64,000 nucleotides of DNA from Liolophura sinensis (GCF_032854445.1 NC_088306.1:26381764-26445763), one strand, 5' to 3'. Counted from the first letter of the stretch, positions 49,713 to 60,411 are shown. The notes: a model not told the origin generated them from the sequence alone. Program-made: numbers and translations.

Positions 49713-49845
49713 TCCGGTCGTAAGTGGGAAGGTCTGTCAACAACCTGCGAATGGTCGTTTGTTTTTCCCAGGTTTCCTCCCACCATAATGCAGGCTGCCC
49801 GTCGTATAACTGAAGTATTCATGTGTAACTCCAATCCAATGAGTG
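49713..49845 (+). mobile_element. SINE-A, right part after the nested SINE-B
   Basis: Runs from ccggtcgtaagtgggaagg through aacctgcgaatggtcg and ccaccataatgcaggctg to a degraded tail (gtgtaactccaatccaat). Confidence 0.8.
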
Positions 49846-49849
49846 CACA

Positions 49850-50594
49850 ATTGACGATCTTGGTACACTTCCATGCAGCCTTGTTTGACCTCCTGCTAAA
49901 TGACATTACAACTGGTTCTTGCGTGACGCTCTGCTTGATTATGTTATGCACCCATACCTGTTTGACGCTCTGCAGAATGACTTCGCGTTTGGCAATTTTG
50001 GTACATATGTATCTCCATTCTTGTTTGATACCCTGTCAAGTGACTTTATAAGTGTCTATACCTTGGTACACATAAACTTCCCCTTGAAATCACAGCGACC
50101 GCATTGGTGAGAGGCTTCTGGGTCACTGCGCCTTGCTCGTGTGCTAAACGGCCCATTGAGGTCCCGATGACCTATATAGATCGACTCCATAATTGCTAAT
50201 TAGTCATCGTATAGTTCCATCCCCGTTTTCATGCTTTGGAGATTGACTCCACAATCGGACATGTGTATACCTTTATGTATCTATGTTTTATCATGGCTCT
50301 CTGTAAAACGATTCATCAGTTGAAAATCGTGGTATATACTTCTTTCATTTCCTTGTTTTATGTAGGCTGTCTGCAAACGACAAGTGGCAATCCTATTTAA
50401 TATACTTCAATCCTTGCTCTGCAGAACATCCTGGCTTTCTGCAGAACGTCTCCAAAATTGACGATCTTGGCATGCGTCTATCTTCGTTTAACAATTGGCA
50501 ATCTTGACATGAGTCTACACTTCCACCTTTGGTTGACAACTGGTGAAGTTGGTGTACTCCCATCCTTATCTGAAACTCCAGAATTGCCAATCCG
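49850..50594 (+). repeat. Degenerate ~65-bp tandem repeat
   Basis: Recurring ttgacgatcttggtacactt-like then tccttgtttgac and ctctgcagaac phrases at roughly 60-70 bp spacing, interrupted by a SINE-A head (50088-50166). The young SINE-A at 50609 sits in the last unit. Confidence 0.55.
50088..50166 (-). mobile_element. SINE-A head fragment
   Basis: Minus-strand tRNA-like head only: plus-strand tcacagcgaccgcattggtg to attgaggtccc. Confidence 0.8.
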
Positions 50595-50608
50595 GGTATG
50601 CTTACATT

Positions 50609-50796
50609 TATTTATTTATTTATTTGATTGATGTTTTACGCCGTACTCAAGAATATTTCACTTATACCACGGCAGCCTGAATTATGGTAGGAGAAAACCG
50701 GGAAACCCACGACCATCCACAGGTTGCTGCAGACCTTCCCACGTACGACCGGACAGGAAGCAAGCATGAGCTGGACTTGAACTCACGGCGACCGCA
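50609..50796 (-). mobile_element. SINE-A, 5'-truncated, with 14-bp TSD
   Basis: This minus-strand copy keeps the tail (plus-strand TTTATTTATTTATTTGATTG) and body but stops near the B box, lacking the front of the tRNA head. A perfect 14-bp duplication GGTATGCTTACATT flanks it at 50595-50608 and 50797-50810. Truncation plus an intact TSD indicates incomplete target-primed reverse transcription, not later deletion. Confidence 0.92.
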
Positions 50797-50810
50797 GGTA
50801 TGCTTACATT

Positions 50811-50847
50811 CCTGCTTGTCAAACACCAATCAAATAAGTAAAGAAAT
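50811..50847 (+). mobile_element. SINE-A extreme 3' tail
   Basis: tcaaacaccaatcaaataag matches only the last bases of SINE-A; it may be coincidental. Confidence 0.4.
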
Positions 50848-51900
50848 GCACAGTTTGCAGAGAGGATACTTTTACGGGTGGCTTTTAAAGGTTGATTTGT
50901 ATCGCGATACTGAAGGCCTCAGTAAATAGAAAAGAAATACGGTACGTGTCTAATCGAATTACTGTGATATGAAGTCAAGTATTTTTAGAAAACGACACTT
51001 TCTATTTCTCTCCCTGACTCAACTGTATGACTCACTGAATGTCACGAAAGCTCTTGGTATACATGTACGTACAAACTTACTCACCGTGAACTAGAACCGT
51101 TATACGTGTAGTATTGTATTTACGCTTCATGCGCTTGCGTGGTTTCCTGTACTGTGCATGATTTCTACGAAACTTTATAGACAATTAAGAAACATGTATG
51201 CTCAGAAAAAGAAAAACAATCCTTGCACGGTGTCATTGTCGTTTGTTTACATAACAACGTGTGAAATATAGGCCTGTTGGTCTTCTGTAATCTTTCATAT
51301 TACTATATGTAAATGTACGTGTAGTTCGTGGTAAATACGTTGTCCCCAGATACATTTATGCGCTAGTTCATATAAGCTCATAAAATAGCCAATAATCTAC
51401 TGTCACCACTAAAGCTCATTATCTATATCCGACTATAAAACCCCCACAAAACTGTCCGTTGCAAATATAATTCGCTTAATGAATCCGATAATTATACAGT
51501 GTATCACACGTTTGTATTTAATTAGCTATCAGTCCGCATGCTAATTTCATCGTAATTATCTGCAGCAATTCATATATAGCCAGCATAGGCTATATCCCAG
51601 ACGTCGTCACCTAGTCAGAATCAACTTGCTAGCGGCCATGCATCTATCTCTTTTTGGCCTCTTATATAGGCGGGTTTACTTAATAGCAAGTATCATATAC
51701 CAATTTGAAATCACAGCATGTATGTGAAACAACGAAAGCCGGATAGTATCAGTTTCATTTTACTAGCGGTCCTGTATGTAATGTTTCATGATTTTTGCCT
51801 CTTATGTGGGTACATTTTAATAACTATATCATCAGTACATAACCCTATGTATGTGAAACTACTGAAACTAGAAGACGCCTTACTGAATCAGCTGAATTTA

Positions 51901-51957
51901 GGGTGCAAGTTTTCGCGAAAGAATAGGCCATCACTTGATACATGATATATCCTAATT
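51901..51957 (+). repeat. Diverged direct repeat, left member
   Basis: tgcaagttttcgcgaaagaa then cacttgatacatgatatatc; matched at 54461-54518. Confidence 0.6.
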
Positions 51958-52009
51958 GTATAGTAGATATATACAAGTGTAATAAGAGAGTGAGAACTTC
52001 AAGTTTATT

Positions 52010-52153
52010 GACGGCTTTTTACGCCGTACTCAAGAATATTTCACTTATACGACTGCGGTAAGCTTTTATCGTGGGAGGAAACTGGACAGAACCCGGGGGA
52101 AAGCCACGACCACCCGCAGGTTGCTGGAAGAGCTTCCCGCGTAGGGCCTGCAT
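52010..52153 (-). mobile_element. SINE-A tail and body fragment
   Basis: Plus-strand tttttacgccgtactcaaga onward to aagagcttcccgcgtaggg; the head is absent. Confidence 0.85.
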
Positions 52154-52201
52154 ACGTACGAAAGATTTCTATATGTATACAATTTTACATATGTTGAAAT
52201 A

Positions 52202-52564
52202 GAGTGAGTGAGTGCTTGGGGTTTAACGTCGTACTCAACAATTTTTCAGTCATATGACGACGAAGGAATCATTAGGGTGCATGCACGTGTAATGTGCCTC
52301 CTTGTTACAGGACGGATTTCCACCGCTCTTTTATTTAGTGCTGCATCACTGAGACGACTTACCGAAGGCAAGTAAGTCGCCCCGCCCGAGCCATTATACT
52401 GATACGGGTCAACCAGTCGTTGCACTATCCCCTTCATGCTGAACGCCAAGCGAGGAAGTTACAACTTCCTCTTTTAAAGTCTTAGGTGTGACTCGACCAA
52501 GGATTGATCCTGGATCTACCGGTCCCGAAGCGGACGCTCTACCAACTGTGCTATCCGGGCCGGT
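52202..52564 (-). mobile_element. SINE-B, full-length with 14-bp TSD
   Basis: Read on the minus strand, this is a second tRNA-derived SINE of 363 bp. The head GGCCCGGATAGCACAGTTGG carries a good A box (TAGCACAGTTGG), and a B-box-like AGGATCAATCC follows. The body contains ttcctcgcttggcg and actggttgaccc. The 3' end is AACGTTAAACCCCAAGCAC-like with a (CACT)n tail (plus-strand gagtgagtgagtg). A perfect duplication CATATGTTGAAATA flanks it at 52188-52201 and 52565-52578. Reading frames here are not genes. Confidence 0.92.
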
Positions 52565-52615
52565 CATATGTTGAAATAAGCCGAGGTTATTAGACATATG
52601 TACACATATCGGCTG

Positions 52616-52700
52616 CCCCCAAAAAAGTGAACCACTTTTTAACAAGTATTTTCTTAGTCATAGATAAACCGAATTCGTATAAAATTTTCACACAAATTCT
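52616..52700 (+). mobile_element. Relic terminal repeat of a second mariner-like element
   Basis: Just outside the left end of the main transposon, this stretch reads ccccaaaaaagtgaaccac and then aligns with the internal part of the transposon TIR (a GTATTTTCTTAGTCATAGAT-like run, then AATTTTCACACAA), with several mismatches. It looks like one end of an older related element. Confidence 0.5.
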
Positions 52701-53098
52701 TTTGTATTTGTACAAAATATATATGATACAAATATATATCGGGTGTCCCGAAGTATTTTCTCAGTGACAGATAAACTGAATTCAATGAAAATTTTCACAC
52801 AGTAACTTTAGTGTATCATAAACAAGGCTGCAAAATACCTAAAGGATCGGACTCAAATTATTCCAGTATTGTCAAATTCAAAAGAGCATGTCAAAAAAAT
52901 CCAGTATCAGAGCTGTACAATGTGACCTTCATCATGGTCATGCCAGCTTCCAGGTGTTGGCATCTGTCACTTCATGTCAGTCCAAGATTAGCATGTCTGG
53001 CTGTCAAGTCTATTGATATTTTATTGTCACCTGTATTCAAAATCAGTTCTGCCCAGTGTTTCATTTCGAAGGATCAACCATGCCTTTGAGTGAAAGTG

Positions 53099-54177
53099 TA
53101 TGAAGCTACCATTGAAAACTGTTTCAAGGAGAAAGGCTGGGGTGGAAGAAGGTGTGTAAAGGAATTTCCTGACAGGGAATGGAGTCATATAAATGCAAAC
53201 TGATAAATATTTAGTTCGCTAAAATACGCACTACAGGATCAGGTAAAACTGGCAGCGGTAGACCCACGACTGCATGTTCGTCGGAGAACAAGGACCGCGT
53301 TGAGGAACTGATTCAATCACAGGAGGACCCAGGGACCCACAAATCTCTTAGAAAAGTTGCATGAAAGTTACAAGTGAATAAGTCTTCTGTGCAAAGCATG
53401 GAGAAGGAACTGGAGCTGAAGCCCTTCAAGAAGATTATGGGTATCAAGGAGGGATCAAAATGTTAGAGGGAAAAGAAAAACTCGATGCCGTAACTTGAAT
53501 TATCACTACCTGGCCACTGATGTGAAAAGGACAATTTTCACACACGAAAAAGACTTTACTTTAGAGATAGCTAAAAATCGTCAAAATGATCACGTTGATG
53601 GGACACGGAAACGAGAAATTCAGCAATCTCCCCTCTATCAAGAGATGTCTAGATTTTCAAAAAAGATAATGGTTTCAGCTGGAATATCCTGGATTTTCAA
53701 AAAAGATAATGGTTTCAGCTGGAGTATCCTGGAAAGGAAAAACAAACATTCGTTTTATTGACACAGATAGAGCAAAGGTTAATAGTGAAAGCTACATTCA
53801 GTCACTGGATGGCAATCTTCTCCCTGATTGTAGGCGTCTTTATCCCGGAAACAATTTAGTGTTTCAGCTAGGTTACAAGTAGGGCAACTCAGGCCCATCT
53901 GGAGAGGGCTACATCAGAATTGATCAAGATGGATGAATGGCCTCCACAAAGTTCTGACTGTAACCCAATGGATTATGCCATATGGGAATCTCTGAAGAAG
54001 AAAGTTTACCGGGGAGTTAGAGACAAATTGACCGAGATAACGCTAAAGGACAGGATAATTATGTCATGGGAGGAGATATCGATGGAAGAAATATGTAAAA
54101 GCATTTCTGATTGGAAGAAACGGCTTCGTTTAGTCGTGGAGGAAGATGAAGGCCACATTGAGCATAAACAGAAATAA
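53099..54177 (+). pseudogene. Broken mariner-like DDE/D transposase
   Basis: Fragments appear in transposase order across several frames. An N-terminal helix-turn-helix segment contains EKGWGGRR (about 53130). A linker containing TGSGRP follows (about 53234-53260), then a segment with SLRKVA broken by TGA. A block around 53545-53570 reads FTHEKDFT, where the first catalytic Asp of the family motif is His. A C-terminal block (53920-54177) contains WPPQSSDC then NPMDYAIW, carrying the third acidic residue as Asp (DDxD type rather than Tc1 DDxE). The middle catalytic Asp region is scrambled and contains a stop (about 53862-53882). A 40-bp tandem duplication (53652-53691 and 53692-53731) shifts the frame. 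It cannot encode active enzyme. Confidence 0.85.
53652..53731 (+). repeat. 40-bp tandem duplication inside the transposase remnant
   Basis: Two adjacent 40-bp copies differ at one visible site (ggaata versus ggagta). Forty is not a multiple of three, so the duplication breaks the frame. Confidence 0.9.
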
Positions 54178-54460
54178 CGGTTTTCCTTTGATATTTGATT
54201 TTTTGACATGCTTTTTTGAATTTAACAGCACTCGCATAATTTGTGTTCGATCTCGTAGATATTTTGCAGACTTGTTGATGATACACTAAGGTGACTGTGT
54301 GAAAATTTTCAGCGAATTCAGTTTATCTGTCACTGAGAAAATATTTCGGGACACCCGATATATGTGCAAGTACAAAAGAATTTCACGTATGTCCAATTGC
54401 TTTGCGCATCTGTATAATTCGATCATAAGTATATATCAAAACGGCTTTGGCATTGACGTT

Positions 54461-54518
54461 AGGATGTAAGTTTTCGTGAAAACATAGGTCGTCATGTGAT
54501 ACATGATATATACTCATT
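54461..54518 (+). repeat. Diverged direct repeat, right member
   Basis: tgtaagttttcgtgaaaaca then catgtgatacatgatatata; 2.56 kb from its partner, with the transposon, a SINE-B and a SINE-A between. Confidence 0.6.
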
Positions 54519-54719
54519 ATTTAAAAAGCTAAAGTTGAACTTCTCATAGACTTTCCGCCTATTGCATAACGGATGTGCCAAGATGTGTCCACTTTCTTCC
54601 GAACTCTATACGTGTCTTGCCTGATGCATTTCTTTATTCATTTCACTGTTTATAACACCATGCTCTACAACTTTTCACATCAACAAATTCAATGAATGAA
54701 ATTTTGGCCTAAGCCTAAG

Positions 54720-54955
54720 ACAGTTTCCCGGGGCGAGGGTCTCTCATACCAGCGCGGTCGCTGTGAGTCCAGCTCATGCTAGCTTCCTTTTTCGGTCGTA
54801 CGTGGGAAGCTTAGCAACCTGCGGATGGTCGTGGATTTCCCCTGGGTTCTGCCCGGTTTCTTCCCACCACAATGCTGGTTGCTGTCGTTAAATATAAATG
54901 AAATATTTTTGAGTACAGCGTAAAACACCAATCAAATAAATAAATGAATAACTTT
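54720..54955 (+). mobile_element. SINE-A, near full-length, diverged
   Basis: Plus-strand copy: a damaged head with gcggtcgctgtgag and the B-box region, then the body, ending gcgtaaaacaccaatc plus an AAATAAATAAATG tail. No clear TSD. Confidence 0.85.
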
Positions 54956-55419
54956 ATGGATCAATTTTCAACAATTTGACAATTTTCACATAATCATAGT
55001 ACTTTGACTTTTACCGCTTTGTTTCACCTTAGGCGGTGTTCTTATGACGTGTAATTTGTGTTCAAGCATGTACTTGTCATGTAGTCACGTCATATATCTT
55101 TCAGTTGTATGAACATTAAATATAAGTTGGTAAAGTCACTGACAGCACAACACATTTTGCAGAATTTAATTCAGTGAAACAAAATTCTCTAACAAAAATT
55201 ATGGTCCGCTTCAAATAGGTTTTTCTTAACTGGCATTTTCACTGATGCTTACCTCATGATTTGTTTTCTCCCATTTTTAGGCTGTAAGACTTTATATTCT
55301 GTGTTTATCGTCTTCTAAGCTACAGGCAATTGAGCAATCTTATCTACAAGGGTGGACAATTAATACGTTATCACTATTCTGTTTCATAATGAATTCTTGG
55401 ACTTCAAAAATAACACACT

Positions 55420-55738
55420 GTCTCGTAGATTTACAAATATCCTGCACGTTGAAATTGGTAGATTTACAAATAACCTATACGTTGACATTGGTAGATTTAC
55501 ATACAACCTACACGTTGGTATTGGTAGATTTACAAATACCTTACACGTTGATATCGGTAGATTTACAAATACACTACACGTTGATATTGGTAGATTTACA
55601 AATACCTTATACGTTGATATTGTTCGATTTACAAAAAACCCTACACTTTGATATTGGTAGATTTACAAATACGTTATACGTTAACATTGGTAGATTTACA
55701 AAAACCCTACACGTTGATATTGGTTGATTTACAAAGAG
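55420..55738 (+). repeat. 33-bp minisatellite, ~10 units
   Basis: Unit GTAGATTTACAAATACCTTA then CACGTTGATATTG. The period is a multiple of three, so a 112-codon frame with an 11-residue repeat (VDLQI..YTLIL) stays open. No other evidence of coding. Confidence 0.93.
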
Positions 55739-56334
55739 ACTACATGTTGTGAAACAGTGTAGTGACATTTTGAATTACAATCTACATGTAATAGATATAT
55801 ACGGGCCTATGGCCTAAATACTGTTAATAAAGGGATTTGTTGTGGCTAAAAATATCACGCCCCTAGGTTTATCGTCCTGTATTCATGAGTTGCAACGTTT
55901 TGGTACTTGCACAATTAACTTGCTTAAGGTAAGGTCAAGGTTATTTCAGGAAGTTGTTTATACTGAAACCGAGACGTTTCTACCGTCGCAATTGATAAAA
56001 CTTTCTGTTCGTAGCAATGTTTTGATGTCATTATGTAGTAACACATTTTACTTTCTAATGCAAACTGGTTAGTTTGAGAAAGGCGTTGGTATGGGACTAC
56101 TTGCAGCGTTACTACTTTAAAATACAAAATGAAATTAACCCAAAATCTATGACTGGATTAATCTCCTTATTAAACAACTTCTAAATCTCATCTAAAAGAC
56201 ATTATTGCGGCTGAGCTCATGTAAAAGATGTCGTTTGCTTTCTTTTTCATATATTATTTTACTAATTTGTTAATTTATGGATTTTATTTATTCGTCTGTT
56301 CAAATATTTATTTATTTATCTATTTAGTTACTTA

Positions 56335-56520
56335 TTTGATGATTGCTTAATATCATACTCAAGAGTTTGTTTTTTTTCTCAGTTAAATACTAGTCGTCCA
56401 GCTTTATGGATAGAGGAAACCGAAGTGCCTGGGATAAACCAGCAACATTTGCAAGTTACTGACGAACTTACCCACGTGTGAGGTACATATATGCATACCA
56501 CATTGGCGGTTCTGAGACAA
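56335..56520 (-). mobile_element. Repeat D, longest copy
   Basis: A dispersed element distinct from SINE-A but sharing its tail style. Plus-strand blocks: atttgatgattgcttaatat, atagaggaaaccgaagtgcc, tgggataaaccagcaac, gcaagttactgacgaactta, cacgtgtgaggtacatat, accacattggcggttctgag. Several relatives occur in this window. Confidence 0.75.
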
Positions 56521-56594
56521 TTAAATGTTAGACTGTGAGCGTCGTGTTTCCTAGCACGTTATCAATAACGTCTGTAACACGTTTTTATGACTGA

Positions 56595-56665
56595 CTGACT
56601 GACTGATGTTGAACGCTAGCTGTGCACAAGAATGCACAAGTAAACCGGAGTGCTCTTTACTATTT
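56595..56665 (-). mobile_element. Repeat D / SINE tail fragment
   Basis: gactgatgttgaacgctagc followed by aagtaaaccggagtgctc; the internal part is missing. Confidence 0.45.
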
Positions 56666-58014
56666 GTCAGACAACATGCAATTCTTTCGGCTGTGCAGTG
56701 ATGCACGGGGATACAATTTCTGAGGTGCAAACACTGGCCATTTGTGGCTCTATCATTTTGTGTGAAATGTATATTTGACGTAGACAGCGCTTTTTTGTAT
56801 GGTATGACCAAAAAGGTTCTGTCATAGTTTTCCGTAGGCATGTATACAGAAGAGGCGTACAGAAAACTTTAAAACAAGGGGTATAACTCTAGCGATCATA
56901 TAACCTTATTACAGTTGTGAAATTTCTCCAAGTTAATATTTTACGGTGCGACAGTCGTCACCGTTAAATATCAAATAAATAATCAAATATATAAATAAAA
57001 GAACGTAAAGCGAACGAGTATGCAGCGGGATCATTTCCGTGTAAGGAGTGAGGGGTGGGTCGAGGTGGAACGTGGGGAGGGGTGACGCTAAAAGCATAAG
57101 GGTTCAAGTGCCGCTTAAGGAAAGACGTTGTTGTCTGCAAAAAGGTGAAGATGCAGAGCCATAAACTTTTAATCCTAGAGTTTATGAAGCCTTGTGTACT
57201 AATTCTGCATAAGATCTGTACGACGGTAATTATTGCCGAGTGCACCCCTTTAGTTTCATTCCGAATCCTTTTGATTTCTTTCAAAGGTGGAGGCCGGATT
57301 GCAGGCAGTGTTACACCAAAGCACAGATACTATACGTGGCTCGAGCCACGCGTAAAACAACAATCGACCAGAAATCTTCAATATATTGAAAAAACAAACA
57401 GAGAATACTAGTAAATAAATAAATAACAGTGTGTTTTAATACTACATACAGTACGTATTAGATAAGAAGAAAAAACATGTTTCTGGACCGAACATGTTAT
57501 TTCTGACATTTACAGGAAAACACTTAACATAGGTACGCTTACATTTACTGCCGCCTGTTATATGACACATAACCTTGATATTTAAATATACGAGACGTCT
57601 TCCGTGAATACGTCTAAATATACATGTACATGTATATTTATTGAAGAATGAAAGAGCCCCTTTAAAACGACTTATAGGTGTATAGGATGTGTAGTCGGAT
57701 GGGATCATGGGATTGATGTCATGAGTATACAGTATAGACGTTCATATGCATGAGAATCAAGGCTTTCTATAGGGCTACATAAGGCAAGTATTTTGTTGTT
57801 TGTGGAAATTTTAAATGTTTACAACAGGGTCGACCCGATTGTAATTTTTGATAGTAAGTTACGATTCTAGTAGCTTACAATCTCTCCGTACAAGAGGATG
57901 TCCATTATACATGTAAGTTAGGGCTACATATATGATCTTAGTGATTTACAATCAACCTACAGGCTTTCGATTCCCTCTGAGCATTTTACAAACCTAGTAG
58001 ACCTATACCAGTGG

Positions 58015-58112
58015 CCTTCACTCCTCCAACCACAATACTGGCCGCCGTCATAGTAGTGAAATATTCTTCAGTACGGCGTAAAACACTAATCAAGTAAGGA
58101 AATAAATATACC
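58015..58112 (+). mobile_element. SINE-A 3' fragment
   Basis: ctccaaccacaatactggcc, then atattcttcagtacggcgta and aaacactaatcaagtaagg. Confidence 0.8.
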
Positions 58113-58334
58113 CTCAACGCCGCTGTACAGTCATACTCAAAGGATGGAGGGCGGTATATGTAGTTTCTCCAAGTTAACGAGATATTCAGTTATTCAGAAT
58201 CATTTATATGTTTTACATTTGTAAGGCTTGGAATTTTCTTCATGGATCTGAATAAACCAAAAAATCCATGTCATATCAATGTTTAAAGTCAAGCTTGTGT
58301 CTGCTTTCAACATGGGTCTGCAAACAAGGTCGGT

Positions 58335-58585
58335 GTAAGCATAGCAGACATAACACTGACCATCATTCAGTAATTCTCTCCAATGAGGTAGATGATGTGA
58401 GTTCAAGTCAAGTTCATGCTGGTTTTCTCATGAAAGTCTTCCAGAAAATTATTTGCGGATGGTCCTGGGTTTTCCGCCGGACTCTGGTTTGTTTCCTTTG
58501 ATCATAAGGAAACGGATGGCCTCCATCATATATAAGTGAAATATTCCTGAGTACGGCGTATAACTATAATCAAATAAATCGTTAA
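58335..58585 (+). mobile_element. SINE-A, old near full-length copy
   Basis: Diverged head with a gagttcaagtcaagttcatg B-box region, body with gcggatggtcctgggtt, and tail gagtacggcgtataac then aatcaaataaat. Confidence 0.8.
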
Positions 58586-59936
58586 AAATATTTAATGTCT
58601 TAACTATTTTAAGTTGAAAAAATTCACTTGTACTTCTATTGCATGGACAGCAGCTTAAATCTCTGCCTGAAAATTGCATATGCCTGCACGTAAATTGAAT
58701 AATAAATGTACTTACATAATAAAATTTTCTCACTTTGTTACCATGGCTACAGGTAATTCCGAGGAACCATGTACGTAGAAGCAGGAATGTCAAACATCGT
58801 TCTATATATTTTATATATAACAGCAGTAATTCTATGCCTGCTCGAAGTATTGATAAAGGCATATTGTAAAACATGTTCTTATACCGTAAACGAAGTGTAC
58901 AGATATTTACTCCTTTCAACTTGTCGGTCCGTCCCTCCCAGATTTCGTTTCCGCAATATATCTTCGTTCACATATGGAATGATCGCTTTAATAATACGTG
59001 AAACTCTTGTCTTCATACCTTACCTTTAGGATTGCGTTTGGTGTACAAATATAGGTTTGTTAAAGATATGTTAAAGAGCCTCTACCAAAAATTTTAAGTA
59101 AACAATCCAGATTCACCATAATCAAATCAAATTCTGTGTACTAATGAAGAATAGCTCAAATTATTACCTTTAAATATCACACTATACCTGTACTATTAAT
59201 GCGTTAACCTGATTCCAAAGTTTGAAAATGCTTTTCTACCGACTTTGAACGGAATAAACCGCGCAATTTGATACAGTGACCACTTCTCATGAAACTTTCT
59301 TTGTACTGGGATTGTGTGCCTCTCATGTTTATTCCTCAGTCCTTTTGCGCACTGCCTTCGTGGAAACTCTCGTACGATGTCCCTTCAAACCCGATGGACT
59401 GCTTTCAGATTAGTAACAGGTATTCTTTGCCACAATACTTCCCTTGAAATAGCAATATATTCAAATGTGTTCACCTTTTCGGCTCTCCCTTATGCGTTCC
59501 TTTGCATTTTCATATTCGCACGATACCTGCGTTTAAATTTGACAGTTTATTCTCAGAGTTCATGGAATTCTGTTTTCCCCTCTTTTCTCTACGTTCCTTC
59601 AGTCGTCTGGGCACTGTAGTGGGTGTTGTGTTTCGTTTACACTTTTGTTTTCTCATGATATCTTAGTTTAAACTTGACCGTATGAGCACAAATCTGGGCT
59701 CTGCATGCATTGTCAGGATACATCTCTTGCGGTGATAAACATTGCTGAATGTCCAGGTTCGTCCGTCTATCCGACATACAAACGTATCAAATAAATAAAT
59801 CAGTCAATAAATAGTATGTGAATCCCCTAATTTTATCGAAGCTTTCATTTTGAGAACAATTTGTGTCAAATGACAAATAATATCTGAGTTATACAACTGA
59901 GCGAATTCAACTCATAAAAGTGAGTCATATCACCAT
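58586..59936. other. No gene recognised
   Basis: A 101-codon plus frame at 59314-59619 is hydrophobic but matches nothing I know; no upstream exon evidence. Confidence 0.45.
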
Positions 59937-60005
59937 ATCAGCTGAGTCGTGAAAGACTCAAGTGAAACAGCAATATAACCAGATGAGTTTCATGACTCGG
60001 CTGAT
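59937..60005. other. Imperfect dyad with TGAGT/ACTCA motif cluster
   Basis: The left arm atcagctgagtcgtgaaaga (59937 on) pairs with the right arm gagtttcatgactcggctga (59985 on) with a few mismatches and a ~25-nt loop. Upstream (59884-59930) TGAGT/ACTCA motifs recur, including TGAGTCA, the AP-1 consensus. Could be a regulatory cluster or a small foldback element. Confidence 0.4.
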
Positions 60006-60194
60006 CTGGTCAGTTGACCCAAACTTTTTTCTGAGCATTGTATGAAAATAGGAGTATGAAAATAGGGGTGTTCAAAGCATACCATGGATATCTTAGATTA
60101 TGTACATCAAAAATGATGTGTTCCTCATTGCATATTGCTAAGGAATTATATTTTGAAAACAATTTGCTTCACATACTATACTCTGTTTATATTT

Positions 60195-60405
60195 GATTTA
60201 TTTGATTGATGTTTCACGCAGTATTCAACAATATTTCACATATACGACGACGGTGAGACGAAACCGAGCAGAGACCGGGGGAAACCCACGACCATGCGCA
60301 GGTTTGTGGAAGACCTTCCCCACGTACGATCAGAGAGGAATCCAGTCGGAGCTGGTGACAGGTTCCGGGCTATTCGTCTGCGCTAACAGACTAAGCACTC
60401 GGCGA
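60195..60405 (-). mobile_element. SINE-A, old copy (first of an adjacent pair)
   Basis: Minus-strand copy with tail (plus TTTATTTGATTGATGTTTCA), body and a damaged head ending near ctaagcactcggcg. It abuts a second copy in the same orientation. Confidence 0.8.
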
Positions 60406-60411
60406 AAGATC

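Larger units (their letters stand above)
52737..54361 (+). mobile_element. Inactive mariner/Tc1-superfamily DNA transposon
   Basis: The element is bounded by inverted repeats starting at the TATCGGGTGTCCCG end (left 52737 onward; right ending about 54361). The first ~68 bp match closely and recognisable inverted similarity continues for about 170 bp (left to ~52912, right from ~54186). TA dinucleotides flank both ends, the target preference of this superfamily. It is about 1.6 kb long and encloses a broken transposase. Exact ends are uncertain by a few bases because both flanks are TATA-like. Confidence 0.9.
55739..58014. other. No gene recognised outside repeat D copies
   Basis: Frames up to 106 codons have no motif and are interrupted by repeats. 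Confidence 0.5.

Noticed and set aside
52480-52564. Functional tRNA gene on the minus strand
   Set aside because: Same reason: it is the head of SINE-B, flanked by a retroposition TSD.
53495-54177. Two separate host genes related to transposases
   Set aside because: Both frames lie between matching TIRs and are fragments of one broken transposase.
58449-58919. 156-codon minus frame
   Set aside because: One end is SINE-A and the rest has no recognisable domain.
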